This document shows, one piece after another, positions 54,133 to 63,314 of a stretch of 64,000 bases of DNA. Under the pieces are notes generated by a model, which saw only the letters and a list, made by a program, of their open reading frames with translations, was not told where the DNA came from and searched no databases. The position numbers were made by a program, and so were the translations under genes. Source of the stretch: Ornithinibacillus massiliensis (lineage in GTDB: Bacteria > Bacillota > Bacilli > Bacillales > Amphibacillaceae). Location of the stretch: assembly GCF_018310345.1 (NCBI RefSeq), contig NZ_JAGXBY010000002.1, positions 434,001 to 498,000 on the forward strand, given 5' to 3'. Within the stretch, counting starts at the first letter, position 1; each line of letters starts with the position of its first letter.

Positions 54133-54160
54133 CATGGTAACTTGTTGCCAAGTTACCATG
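54133..54160 (-). promoter_or_regulatory. 12-4-12 perfect palindrome in the phnG leader (candidate PhnF operator)
   Basis: CATGGTAACTTG (54133-54144) and CAAGTTACCATG (54149-54160). It lies 26-53 bases before phnG. The GGTAAC..GTTACC core is suited to a GntR-type dimer such as PhnF, whose gene is adjacent. There is no T-tract, so it is not a normal terminator. PhnF binding is inferred. Confidence 0.55.
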
Positions 54161-54210
54161 TGTTAAGAAATGTTGAAGTATTTGTAAATTCATTTAACAA
54201 AGATAATATA

Positions 54211-54256
54211 AAAAACTAGCACATTTGCTAGAAAATAAGCGAATGTGCTAGTTTTT
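54211..54256 (-). terminator. terminator of phnF
   Basis: 18-bp stem with one mismatch (54211-54228 with 54239-54256), followed on the minus strand by TTTTTTATATT. Shows that phnF is transcribed apart from the phnG operon. Confidence 0.85.
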
Positions 54257-54329
54257 ATCATGAGGCGGTATGGTTATTTATATTCCCTATCTACGAATGT
54301 AAAAACACATACCTAATGATAAATGTTTT

Positions 54330-55049
54330 TCACGGATCGGTTGTGATATCATATTTAAATTGGTCACTACGATATAGTATTTTCGTATATTCTAAAATGC
54401 TATTTGAGTCTTGGTCTACACAATCCGTCTCCAGAATAATTAGTGGAACCATACTATTACAAGATAATAAATGTTGTTCCTCTAGAGTGGGAAACGTAAT
54501 ACTGAGATAGGTTTTTCTGCTAGAAAATCGTTCCGTCCCTTGTTGACGGTAGTAGTCAAACATAGAATGAATCGTTGGACTATCTTGTTTAATCGTTGGA
54601 AAACGATGCTCACTTACGTAGGAATAATGGATAGCCATTGGGACGCCATTTATGATACGTAACCTTCCAATTTGATAAACCGTATCCGTTTCTTTGGCTT
54701 GTAAAATATCATATATTTTTGGTTCGAAAAGAATTTTTTTACATGATATCGTGACGGTCTTTAAATCATGCCCCATAGATTTCATTTTTTCCGTAAAACT
54801 CGTTTTTCCTGTAAGCGAAAGTTGGATAGGTATGGATTTGTCTTTTAAATACCTCCCTTTCCCTTGTACAGAATAAATATAAGAGCGCTCTTCTAATTTA
54901 ATCAAGGCATTTCTAACCGTTATTCTAGGTACATCATATTTTTCAGCGAGCTCATTCTCAGAAGGTAACTTAGACCCTGGTAGGAGCTTCTTTTCTATAA
55001 TTTGTTGGATTAAGTCATCGATAATTACAGCTTCTTTATGGATACCCAA
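54330..55049 (-). CDS. phnF: GntR/HutC-family regulator PhnF (UTRA domain)
   Basis: 239 residues. N-terminal winged helix LPGSKLPSENELAEKYDVPR near residue 22 followed by TVRNALIKLEE, then a UTRA ligand-binding domain (VYQIGRLRIINGVPMAIHYS near residue 121, TDCVDQDS near 211). It likely represses or activates the adjacent phn operon in response to a phosphonate-pathway intermediate. Starts at TTG 55049 with GAGGGG about 11 bases upstream. Confidence 0.88.
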   Translation of the reverse strand: MGIHKEAVIIDDLIQQIIEKKLLPGSKLPSENELAEKYDVPRITVRNALIKLEERSYIYSVQGKGRYLKDKSIPIQLSLTGKTSFTEKMKSMGHDLKTVTISCKKILFEPKIYDILQAKETDTVYQIGRLRIINGVPMAIHYSYVSEHRFPTIKQDSPTIHSMFDYYRQQGTERFSSRKTYLSITFPTLEEQHLLSCNSMVPLIILETDCVDQDSNSILEYTKILYRSDQFKYDITTDP

Positions 55050-55097
55050 CGCAACCGATTCCCCTCTTTCCTTACGTATAACGCATTTGTACTTTTA

Positions 55098-55117
55098 GCT
55101 TATAACATATTATAAGC
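55098..55117. promoter_or_regulatory. GCTTATAA-CATA-TTATAAGC palindrome upstream of phnF
   Basis: A perfect 8-4-8 inverted repeat, 49-68 bases upstream of phnF. It also serves as a plausible operator or -10-containing promoter element of phnF, or of the divergent YkuK-type gene. The sequence differs from the phnG palindrome, so the same protein may not bind both. Confidence 0.4.
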
Positions 55118-55254
55118 GTATTGCATTAACTAATGGTAATAACAAAATTAAAATTGTTAAGATTTTCAAGGAAATTTTACATTAGCTAAAGAATAGTACT
55201 ACATACTTTCGCTACACTAAGTAGTAAGAAGTCCCAAACATAGGAGGTTCTATC

Positions 55255-55791
55255 GTGGCTAACCTAAGATTATTAGATTTCAGCTTTCAAAATTTAACAC
55301 ATAAACATATGACCTTTCATGAAGTTTTCCAGCATATCGTTCGATTTATGAAAAAAGATCCAACCGGAAGGTATCGGTTAATATTTGGTACCGATTCACA
55401 AATACACCCAACCTACACTCGATTTATAACTGGAATTGTCATTCATTGTGAATCAAAGGGTGCATGGGCGTGTATTCGAAAAGTTGTCGTACCAAGAAAA
55501 ATGACCAATCTACATGAACGAATTTCCTACGAAACAACCTTGACAGAGGAAGTCGTATCCATGTTCACCGAAGATAAAAAAAATCAATTGATTAATATTG
55601 TCTTACCCAATATATATAAAGGATCTTCCTTTACGATTGAAGGTCATATTGACATAGGCGCCAATAGTCAAAATAAAACAAGAATGTTTGTAAATGAAAT
55701 GGTTGGAAGGATGGAATCTTTAGGGATAGAACCAAAGATTAAGCCTGAATCCTTTGTAGCGAGTTCCTATGCTAATCGATTTACTAAATAG
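55255..55791 (+). CDS. YkuK-like (DUF458, RNase-H-fold) protein
   Basis: 178 residues from GTG 55255 with AGGAGG upstream. YRLIFGTDSQIHP near residue 40 and HIDIGANSQNKTRMFVNEMV near 132 carry the acidic residues of a ribonuclease H-like fold, as in B. subtilis YkuK. YkuK is of unknown function but expressed in stress and late growth. The catalytic metal site seems intact. Confidence 0.82.
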   Translation: MANLRLLDFSFQNLTHKHMTFHEVFQHIVRFMKKDPTGRYRLIFGTDSQIHPTYTRFITGIVIHCESKGAWACIRKVVVPRKMTNLHERISYETTLTEEVVSMFTEDKKNQLINIVLPNIYKGSSFTIEGHIDIGANSQNKTRMFVNEMVGRMESLGIEPKIKPESFVASSYANRFTK

Positions 55792-55803
55792 CACGGCTCT
55801 CGC

Positions 55804-56463
55804 TTAGATGTATTTACTTCCTTCGCGTATGCTTAATTTTGCTAAATCATTTTCCTGGATAAACATTCTTACAGATGCAGGGTTGGTTTTGGAATATTCT
55901 CGTAAAGCCCAGCCAATTGCCTTTTGTATAAAAAACTCTGTACTTGAAGCATTTATTTTTATGTACGTATATAGCAATTCTTCATTTGTCCTATCCTTAT
56001 ATTTCAACTGAAATAAGATAGCAGTTCTTCTAAGCCACATATTTTCATGATGAGCCCATTGCGCTATTCTTTCTGGGATCACCTCTGGAGATTCCATTGC
56101 TATTTTGCCAATCGGCTTTTGTGCCAACATATCCACTGTATCCCACCAGGATTTTGTTGTAATCAACTTCTCCAATAATTCAAGTTGTTCTTTTCCCACC
56201 TTAGGAAGCATCTTTTCGATATAATCCAATGCAATATTCTGATACTCTCTTTCCCTCCGTTCCCATAAAGCTTGTACAAGATTCACATTAAACGGTTCTT
56301 TCGTTATACCGGTTTGTTTAAAAAATTGATTGGATATATTTCTTCTTTCCGGGGTTTTAATACCGAGGAAAGGAAAACGTTTCTTCATGTACCTTTCCAT
56401 ATGATAAGCGTTCTCATGATTACGATTTCGTTCAAGTTCAGTGACTAACCGCTCTAGCAACAT
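55804..56463 (-). CDS. AlkD-type DNA alkylation-repair glycosylase
   Basis: 219 residues from ATG 56463 (GGGGGAG upstream; frame open to 56514). All-helical HEAT-like repeats with FPFLGIKTPERRN near residue 31, WWDTVDMLA near 106, MWLRRTAILFQLKY near 144 and FIQKAIGWALREYSKTNP near 177. The Trp and Asp residues and RRT-type motif are those used by AlkD to remove 3- and 7-alkylpurines without base flipping. Confidence 0.92.
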   Translation of the reverse strand: MLLERLVTELERNRNHENAYHMERYMKKRFPFLGIKTPERRNISNQFFKQTGITKEPFNVNLVQALWERREREYQNIALDYIEKMLPKVGKEQLELLEKLITTKSWWDTVDMLAQKPIGKIAMESPEVIPERIAQWAHHENMWLRRTAILFQLKYKDRTNEELLYTYIKINASSTEFFIQKAIGWALREYSKTNPASVRMFIQENDLAKLSIREGSKYI

Positions 56464-56490
56464 TAATCTCCCCCTCATTAGTAAAATAGT

Positions 56491-56525
56491 AAGGTCTAAT
56501 AAGACGTGAGCCAAAATTAGACCTT
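56491..56525 (-). terminator. terminator of the LysM-CAP gene
   Basis: Perfect 10-bp stem AAGGTCTAAT with ATTAGACCTT, 15-base loop, followed on the minus strand by ACTATTTTACT. Sits between the LysM-CAP stop and the AlkD ribosome binding site. Confidence 0.7.
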
Positions 56526-56531
56526 AACAAA

Positions 56532-57152
56532 CTAAGATCCGGTAAACAATTGTACCCAAGCACCATGGTAATACCCCACACCAATGGAATCAAAGTTCGG
56601 ATTTAATATGTTATCTCGGTGTCCTGGCGAATTCATCCATGCATTCATTACCGCTTGTGGGGAATCTTGGCCTTTCGCAATATTTTCACCTGCAGTTCGA
56701 TACATAACACCAAACGTTTTCAACATATCAAATGGCGAGCCATAATTTGGACTTGTGTGGGAGAAATAATTGGAATTAATCATATCTTCAGCTTTTTTCT
56801 CTGCCACAGCTTTAATATCTGCACGGTGTTTCAACGGAGATAATCCAGCTTTAGCTCTTTCCTGATTTACTAGTTGGGCCACTTGCTCCTCAAAGGTAGT
56901 AGGACTTGGTGCAGTAGCCCTTAGTCGAATGACAGATCCAATCTGCATGTTTGTTGGTACAACATCTGGATTTAACCGCATTAGTTCTCTATAATCCAAC
57001 CCATACCGTTTGGCTATAAACCAAAAAGTATCTCCCTTAGAGACTTTATAAAAATCAAATGGAGCCTCTTTAAACATTTTAACCTCGGCACTGACTCCTA
57101 TAGGAAATGTAATCAAAATCGCAAGAACCAGGGAAATGGTTCGCTTTAACAT
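56532..57152 (-). CDS. secreted LysM plus CAP domain protein
   Basis: 206 residues. Signal peptide ending near VSA (residue 22), one LysM domain (about 34-80: YKVSKGDTFWFIAKRYG, NMQIGSVIRL) and a CAP domain (about 88-206) with SNYFSHTSPNYGSPFDMLK, AGENIAKGQDSP and MNSPGHRDNILN. LysM would anchor it to peptidoglycan; in spore-formers this resembles SafA/YkwD-type spore or wall proteins. Paralogue of the CAP protein at 18600, sharing most of the CAP sequence but with a different anchor. Confidence 0.9.
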   Translation of the reverse strand: MLKRTISLVLAILITFPIGVSAEVKMFKEAPFDFYKVSKGDTFWFIAKRYGLDYRELMRLNPDVVPTNMQIGSVIRLRATAPSPTTFEEQVAQLVNQERAKAGLSPLKHRADIKAVAEKKAEDMINSNYFSHTSPNYGSPFDMLKTFGVMYRTAGENIAKGQDSPQAVMNAWMNSPGHRDNILNPNFDSIGVGYYHGAWVQLFTGS

Positions 57153-57249
57153 AATAAAGTCACCTAAGTTACGTAATTTAGCAATCCCCTGCTTCTATTT
57201 TCCTCTACACCTGCTTCCTAATGCCTGGTTATTCTTGGTACATTCTATC

Positions 57250-57912
57250 TTAGAAAAACATGGTTAAACCAATAAGGATTATCATTATATCCGCACAAAT
57301 ATGAATCATCCATGAAGCCCAAATCGTTTGATTTCGTTCATTCACCTTATGGAATATAAATCCAATCGTCCATAGCCCTACAAAACAAAGTGCTATAATC
57401 AGCGGACTAAACCATAGCATAATCATCGGAATATGATAACTAGCAAAAAGTAACGGACTATAGATGTAGCCAACTTTTTTCGGTAAATTAAAAAAGATAA
57501 ATCCTCTAAAAAAGTATTCCTCTAAAAATGAATTTGCGAAAGTAATATAAATACCAACTATAATATAAGTCGTTGTTGTAATTCCTAATCTCTCTGTTAA
57601 ATCATTTTTAATGGTATGAAGATCAATAAATGGTGAAAATAAGAGATAAGCAAGTAATACAATTCCAGCAGAGGAAAAACCAAGAATCACAATTCGCTTC
57701 CATTCTCTGACTGATATCTTTTCCATGCGAACTGGATTTTTGAACCGATAATTCTTAAACAGCCAAACAAATGACCCTACTGTTAGAAAAAATAAAAGTA
57801 TTTTTAACCCCGATTTTATTAAATAATTCATCTCGAATCCATGTTCGATGAATGCAAGCAAGATACATGTAAATAAAGTACTGCTTACTAAGAAGTAATG
57901 TTTTTTCTCCAT
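57250..57912 (-). CDS. CPBP-family intramembrane metalloprotease
   Basis: 220 residues, about seven helices. Motif 1 FLEEYFFRGFIFF near residue 128, motif 2 FASYHIPMI near 154, motif 3 SWMIHICADIMI near 200. Second CPBP protein in the window. Function unknown. Confidence 0.88.
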   Translation of the reverse strand: MEKKHYFLVSSTLFTCILLAFIEHGFEMNYLIKSGLKILLFFLTVGSFVWLFKNYRFKNPVRMEKISVREWKRIVILGFSSAGIVLLAYLLFSPFIDLHTIKNDLTERLGITTTTYIIVGIYITFANSFLEEYFFRGFIFFNLPKKVGYIYSPLLFASYHIPMIMLWFSPLIIALCFVGLWTIGFIFHKVNERNQTIWASWMIHICADIMIILIGLTMFF

Positions 57913-58109
57913 AAATTCCCCTAATATAACGTATTTGACATTCTTTTTCTCGATTATGACATATTAAGGAAGAAATGGTCAAAGTAAAAAATATAGGATA
58001 ATTATGTTAAAAAAAAATGAATTAAAAAAGATTTTCGGGGTAACATACATTTTGTAAGGTGAAATGGACAATGTCTATTTCACAAAAAAATTATAGGAGG
58101 GTCAGAAAA

Positions 58110-58292
58110 ATGGCGAAAAACAATAAGAATCGCAACAACAACAATAACAACAATGATAATGTTGAATTTGCGAATGAGTTTCTAAATGATAATTTAGATA
58201 ACAACAACAATAACAATCGCAATAACAACAACCGCAACAATAACAACAACAACAATAATAACAATAACAACAATAACAACAATAATCGTTAG
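58110..58292 (+). CDS. 60-residue asparagine-rich protein, possibly a spore protein
   Basis: ATG 58110 has an AGGAGGG site 8 bases upstream, and the gene has its own terminator, so it is real. More than half the residues are Asn. Residues 1-16 are MAKNNKNRN plus Asn, residues 17-30 hold the only complex segment (DNVEFANEFLNDNLD), and the rest is Asn with five Arg. The VEFANEF stretch resembles the EFA(S/A)E germination-protease site of gamma-type small acid-soluble spore proteins, which are also Asn/Gln-rich and start MAKN. This relationship is tentative. Confidence 0.7.
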   Translation: MAKNNKNRNNNNNNNDNVEFANEFLNDNLDNNNNNNRNNNNRNNNNNNNNNNNNNNNNNR

Positions 58293-58304
58293 TAGTCTTC
58301 AAAG

Positions 58305-58336
58305 CAAAAACCTGTATTTTTTAATACAGGTTTTTG
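58305..58336 (+). terminator. terminator of the Asn-rich gene
   Basis: Perfect 14-bp stem (58305-58318 with 58323-58336), tight loop TTTT, followed by TTTCGG. May also act for the convergent exonuclease gene. Confidence 0.85.
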
Positions 58337-58344
58337 TTTCGGCT

Positions 58345-59208
58345 TTATGATAAGAGCTTTATTACACTTTTTACTTGAAGCTCTTCTAATCTTTTCACAA
58401 CGTTCTCCCGATTATAATTCCAGGTAGCTTGTTCTAAAGGAACCGTAACTGGTACGTCACAACGAATTTCTGCCAGGCTTCTGGATAAATGAAGCATATC
58501 TAAATTAGATTTAATCTTGGTTTGTACTCCCTTTGGCAGCTGGTCAATATTCTCGAGCAATTGATCAATAGACTCATTTTCTTGAAGAAGCTTTAAGGCT
58601 GTCTTTTCTCCAATACCTTTTACTCCAGGATAATTATCAGATGTGTCCCCCATCAATCCTTTTAAATCAATAATTTGACGTGGTGCAAGTCCCTTCTTCT
58701 CCAAGAAATTCTCCTCATTAAATACTTCATAATTTCCTTGCCCTTTTCTCATAATCGCAACACTTATGCCAGGCTCTACTAATTGTAAAATATCTTGATC
58801 ACCAGTTAGAATCAATACTTGATGTTCGTTAGAAAATTGCTTCGCAAGTGTGCCGATACAATCATCTGCCTCAAAATTTTCAATTCCAATGTTTGGCATA
58901 TCAAATGCAGCAACAACTTCCTTCACTAAATCGAATTGTGGAATAAGCTCTTCTGGTGGTGCAGAACGATTCCCTTTATAATCCTCATACATCGAAGTTC
59001 GGAAGGTCTTACTACCCATATCCCAACAGCAAATAACATGAGTCGGTTGAAACGTATTGACGGCATCTAATAAATATCTTACAAACTGATAGACACCATT
59101 GGTAGGTACCCCGTTTTCATTCTTCATAAAGTTTCCTCGAATAGATGTTGCAAAAAACCCTCTAAATAGCAAGGCCATCCCATCTACTAATAATATAGAT
59201 TGCTGCAT
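58345..59208 (-). CDS. ypcP: 5'-3' exonuclease, YpcP-like (Pol I N-terminal domain type)
   Basis: 287 residues from ATG 59208 (AAAGGA upstream; GTG 59217 is too close). LLVDGMALLFRGFFA near residue 5, YKGNRSAPPEE near 79, the acidic cluster GIENFEADDCIGTLA near 110, LTGDQD near 136, and the helix-three-turn-helix GLMGDTSDNYPGVKGIGEKTA near 185 are all typical of flap/5' exonucleases. Acts in RNA primer and Okazaki processing. It is 15 bases after dynA. Confidence 0.92.
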   Translation of the reverse strand: MQQSILLVDGMALLFRGFFATSIRGNFMKNENGVPTNGVYQFVRYLLDAVNTFQPTHVICCWDMGSKTFRTSMYEDYKGNRSAPPEELIPQFDLVKEVVAAFDMPNIGIENFEADDCIGTLAKQFSNEHQVLILTGDQDILQLVEPGISVAIMRKGQGNYEVFNEENFLEKKGLAPRQIIDLKGLMGDTSDNYPGVKGIGEKTALKLLQENESIDQLLENIDQLPKGVQTKIKSNLDMLHLSRSLAEIRCDVPVTVPLEQATWNYNRENVVKRLEELQVKSVIKLLS

Positions 59209-59222
59209 GGTTGACACGTCCT

Positions 59223-62200
59223 TTAATTTATACTTTCTAGTAGTACAGCTAAATGCTCTTCTTTACTTGTTAAAAGATTGATATCAATCGCATCATCTAG
59301 AATTGCCATGCTACTTTGAACATATTGGTTAATTTCACTATTAATTTCTTCTGTTATCGTAGTAACAATCGTCTGCCATTGCTTCCCATATGCCTCTTTC
59401 ATGATGTCTTCTGTTTGCATTAAATAGCTTTGAATTCCTGGTTGCAAAATCTCATAGATGGATTCCTTCATTTTTTCTTTTTCATTCTTTTCAAAGAAAG
59501 ACTTTGTACTTTTGAACAAAGCATAGGATTTTTGAAATGCATTTAAGTCCAAGTCTTGAAGTGGCTGAATGAATTCTGGCGTATCTAAATTAACTGTATC
59601 GAAAGCTGGTAAGCCAAAATTCTCATCTAGCTTTGTTAGCGTATGCTTGAAATTGTCAATCAGATCTATTTGCTGTTCCTTCATAAAAGCCTCCATACGA
59701 AGTGAAACAGCTCTTGCTTCCTGTAATGTTTCATATCCGGTGTAGTCTAGCAAATCAATCGTGTTTTTTTGTAATTGATGTACTGCCTTACGACCCGATT
59801 CTGTCACTGTAGTAGGGTTAAACTTATCCTTAAACATATCATGAAAACGAATTCCAATTCGTTCCATAACATAATGCAATTGTTTCGCTATTTTTTGATT
59901 GATTCTTTCCTGATAGACCATTCCATCAACAGTAAGAACTTCCTTAGAGAGCATTTCCTGTTTATCCAGTAGTTCCTGTTTATATTTCTCTTTTTCTTGT
60001 TTGTTTAAATTTGCCTTTTGTTTGAAATGGTTTAGCAGCTGTCTTGTTCTATGCAACTCGTGTATGCAAGATTTGATTGCTAAATGAGATAATTCATTCT
60101 CAAGGAAATGATAGAAATCTTCTTCGAACGTACGGAGTTGCTCATTTATTGGAGCTTTAACTAATTTTTCTTCCAGTGATTTTTTACTAGAGACTGGATA
60201 TAGTTTTGGATTACGAATACCTAATTTCGTTAACTGCTCCTTCACATAATTGGTGACGAGCTGTAATTCTGTTTGATCAGATGCTAGGTCTGCTGCATTG
60301 ATGATGAAGAACATTTTGTCTAATTGGAATGACTCTTTAACACGCCCAAGCTGCATGACAAAATCTTTGTCTGCTTTCGTAATAGCATGGTTATAATACG
60401 TGACATAGAGAATCGCATCAGCTGTTTTAATATAATCAAAAGCTACATTCGTATGTCTAGCATTCACCGAATCAGCACCAGGTGTATCTACTAATGTAAT
60501 ACCTTTTTGGGTTATCGAGCAATCATAATATAAATCAATTGTCTCTACAAAACATGCTTTCGATTCATCTGTTGCATACGCTGCAAATTCATCTAACTGA
60601 ATGGTTATAGTCTTACCAATTAAATCTTTATGCGCGTCATATCCTTTAATAAGTGCTTGTAAATAGCTCTGATACATCTGACTTAAATCTTCATGATATT
60701 GAATCTGATGTTGTTTAATCCACCCCACATAAGTGCTTATATCCGCTTTTGTTGGCGGTGAAAAATGCTTTAGAATATTTGCTAAATCCATAGAAAGGGT
60801 ATGTTCATTCTTTAATTGAATGACTACCGTTCCATGCTGATATTCGTCTGTAACCGGGGTAATCCGATTAATTACCGCAGTAGTAGGATTTGGTGATGAA
60901 GGTAATACGCCTTCTCCAATCAATGCATTAGCAAACGAAGACTTGCCGGCACTAAACGCGCCAAATAATGCAATAGTCATGTCACGATTTTCCAATCGCT
61001 CTTTTCTTATCCTTAATTCTCTTGTAATGGACTCAAATCCGGGTAATTCTTCTACTAATTGAGCCGTTTTATCGATTGCTTGAATCACCTTTTGTACATG
61101 TGGAACGTCATCTTCATTTGTTATAACGGAAGGTCTTACTTCCTCTCGTTGCGTTTCCGTATTAGAAGCAAGCTCTGATATCGTCTCTCCCTTTAAAAAT
61201 ATGGTGCTTTCTAATTGCTTTTTTAAAATAGACTCCGTTTCGTTGGAATACTCAGGAGAATGCAACTGATTTTCAATCCGGGATAATTGTATATGATACG
61301 CTTCCTTCCACGACGCAAGATCATCATGAACTTTAATTAGCTCTTTGTGTTCTCGTAATTGTTTTTCATATTGGGCAATGGTCTGATGCCCGTCATTTTC
61401 CATCACAGCAACAATTCTACGTAGGAGCTTACGACTAGCGTTGCGGTATTTCGTTTTTATTGAATGGCCAAGATCATTTGCGTAATTCAGTACATAATCG
61501 CCATTGACGGTTGCCCCTTTCTTTACATGGGCATATAAGTCATCGGGACCGATGTTTACTGTCAATTGTTGCAGATCCGTATTTAGATCTTGGTTTACAA
61601 CAGCATATGTTTTTAGTAGTGCTGTGAATTTTTCACGTAATTTCCATTCAATACTAGCCTGCATGCTTTCTGTTACAGCAGTAAGAAACTCCGTTAACCG
61701 TCTCTCTCTTTCTTCCTCAGTCTTTTTCTTGGCACCAAGAAAACCAACCTTAAAGTCCTTTTGTTGGGATTCTAGAAAATCTAATGCTTTGTCACGTACG
61801 GTTGCTGGCATGAGGTAAGCATTTTTTAATGTTTGGTCCAATGCTTCGATAAAATCCTTTTCTAAATTTATTGGCTTTTGTTTAATCGTTTCGATTGAGC
61901 TTTGTAGATTTTCAACTTGATAGATTAAACCCTCCTCTGTCCCAACCCTACTAGAAAGCTCCGCAACAGACTCCTCTAACTTCTCTTTTAAAAACTGCTT
62001 ATGTGCTTCGATAATAGTTCGTACGGAAGAATCAATGCGTTGAACGTTTTCCTCTAAAAATAATTCGTTCACTTTTGCTTTAATTTGTTCAAATTGATTT
62101 ATTGCCATCTCTTTCTTGAACAGGGAAGAGAAATATACTTCTTGTGGTGATAAGCCCCATTGGTCAAACGTTTGTTTGACACTATTCTCAAAGGATTCAA

Positions 62201-62840
62201 AAGTTAGTTCTTGTTCATTATGCTTATCAATCTGATTGATAATAATATAGAAAGGAATATTCATAGCTTGAACATTCTTCAAGAACATTAAATTAACTTC
62301 AGATTGTACGTGATTATAATCCATCACATAAAACAACACATCAACGATATGCAAAGAGGATTCCGTAATAATTCGGTCGGTATCATCTGCCGCATCAATT
62401 CCTGGCGTATCAATAATGGAACAATTTTCTGGGATGATTGGCTGACTAGAACTAATCTCTATCTTTTCGATGGAATCTTTGTCTTTACAATACTCCTTAA
62501 TCATATCTAAGTCATACGGCTCTTCGTATTCAATCGGTGCTTCTTGATGGAAGAAAACACGTGCTACCCCTCTTCCAGAAGAAAGCTTCACTATATTAGC
62601 ACTAGTCGGAATGGGACTTTTTGGTAATAATTCAGTTCCAATAAGCGCATTAATCATAGAGGATTTGCCAGCGGAAAAATGACCAGCAAAACTAATGATA
62701 AATTCATTCCTTTGTTTTTTCTTGTATAGATCGACTATTTTATCGGCATTAAACTGATCACCATGTTCCTTCATCACATGATAGATGCCTAGTAAATTAT
62801 CATAATTCAATACAGATGTATGTTGGTGAGTTACCTTCAC
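59223..62840 (-). CDS. dynA: dynamin-family GTPase with two GTPase units (DynA/YpbR)
   Basis: 1205 residues. Two tandem dynamin units: the first G1 motif GHFSAGKSS at residues 53-61 with DTPGID near 145 and NQIDKH near 208; the second G1 motif GAFSAGKSS near 626 with DTPGADS near 790. Both units have long helical regions between, with the hydrophobic paddle expected for membrane contact. B. subtilis DynA fuses and repairs membranes and protects against phage and pore-forming antibiotics. Gene order with ypcP follows B. subtilis. Confidence 0.95.
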   Translation of the reverse strand: MKVTHQHTSVLNYDNLLGIYHVMKEHGDQFNADKIVDLYKKKQRNEFIISFAGHFSAGKSSMINALIGTELLPKSPIPTSANIVKLSSGRGVARVFFHQEAPIEYEEPYDLDMIKEYCKDKDSIEKIEISSSQPIIPENCSIIDTPGIDAADDTDRIITESSLHIVDVLFYVMDYNHVQSEVNLMFLKNVQAMNIPFYIIINQIDKHNEQELTFESFENSVKQTFDQWGLSPQEVYFSSLFKKEMAINQFEQIKAKVNELFLEENVQRIDSSVRTIIEAHKQFLKEKLEESVAELSSRVGTEEGLIYQVENLQSSIETIKQKPINLEKDFIEALDQTLKNAYLMPATVRDKALDFLESQQKDFKVGFLGAKKKTEEERERRLTEFLTAVTESMQASIEWKLREKFTALLKTYAVVNQDLNTDLQQLTVNIGPDDLYAHVKKGATVNGDYVLNYANDLGHSIKTKYRNASRKLLRRIVAVMENDGHQTIAQYEKQLREHKELIKVHDDLASWKEAYHIQLSRIENQLHSPEYSNETESILKKQLESTIFLKGETISELASNTETQREEVRPSVITNEDDVPHVQKVIQAIDKTAQLVEELPGFESITRELRIRKERLENRDMTIALFGAFSAGKSSFANALIGEGVLPSSPNPTTAVINRITPVTDEYQHGTVVIQLKNEHTLSMDLANILKHFSPPTKADISTYVGWIKQHQIQYHEDLSQMYQSYLQALIKGYDAHKDLIGKTITIQLDEFAAYATDESKACFVETIDLYYDCSITQKGITLVDTPGADSVNARHTNVAFDYIKTADAILYVTYYNHAITKADKDFVMQLGRVKESFQLDKMFFIINAADLASDQTELQLVTNYVKEQLTKLGIRNPKLYPVSSKKSLEEKLVKAPINEQLRTFEEDFYHFLENELSHLAIKSCIHELHRTRQLLNHFKQKANLNKQEKEKYKQELLDKQEMLSKEVLTVDGMVYQERINQKIAKQLHYVMERIGIRFHDMFKDKFNPTTVTESGRKAVHQLQKNTIDLLDYTGYETLQEARAVSLRMEAFMKEQQIDLIDNFKHTLTKLDENFGLPAFDTVNLDTPEFIQPLQDLDLNAFQKSYALFKSTKSFFEKNEKEKMKESIYEILQPGIQSYLMQTEDIMKEAYGKQWQTIVTTITEEINSEINQYVQSSMAILDDAIDINLLTSKEEHLAVLLESIN

Positions 62841-63044
62841 GAAACTAAACCCCTTTATTTCTTCTTGTATCCTTATTATAGCTTAATCTCGTATCGGATT
62901 ACTATACCTTTGGAGACCTTTTATCATAACACATATTCATTGTTATGTAGATAGTGACAATAAATCTCCATATGATTAGGAGAAGCAATTAAACGTTTTA
63001 AAGCAGAAAAGAAAACGGGACAAAAGAATTTATCTTAAAGGAAA

Positions 63045-63278
63045 AACCGAATGATACGCAAAGACCCCGCTCTGGAATATACTCGCGGTTGCTTCCAGCA
63101 AAGAGGCGACATCTGCTCGAAAAAGACCTCGCAGTGTCTTCTTTACCGCCGGGCTGCTGCCTTGAACCGAGGAAGCCCGCCGTAGCTTTGCTAGTAGACA
63201 CAGGTGCATCTGGGGTCTCAACCTTGCCCTTTCCTCCCGCAGGAGTTTTCCGGAGCTAATATCGTGTATCATTCGGTT
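63045..63278. mobile_element. MITE-like GC-rich element with 13-bp terminal inverted repeats
   Basis: AACCGAATGATAC at 63045-63057 and its perfect reverse complement at 63266-63278 bound a 234-bp, clearly GC-richer insert. The interior contains the CTCCTGCGGGAGGAAAGGGC-type and ACCCC-type motifs (minus strand) that recur between genes in many Bacillaceae. Two overlapping minus frames (63201-62998 and 63284-63030) inside it have no ribosome binding site or motif and are not genes. No transposase. 62841-63044 and 63279-63314 hold no genes. Confidence 0.65.
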
Positions 63279-63314
63279 ATACATTTAATTCTTTTCGTTA
63301 TGTCTAAGCCTCAC

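Noticed and set aside
58018..58050. SigG-like promoter (TGAATT ... CATACAT) before the Asn-rich gene
   Set aside because: Spacer is 20 bases, longer than the usual 17-18, so I do not claim it.
58091..58302. Leu/Cys-rich minus-strand frames opposite the Asn-rich gene
   Set aside because: They are the reverse reading of AAC/AAT repeats, with no start signals.
62998..63284. Two overlapping minus-strand frames in the GC-rich element
   Set aside because: No ribosome binding site; typical of spurious frames in GC-rich intergenic repeats.
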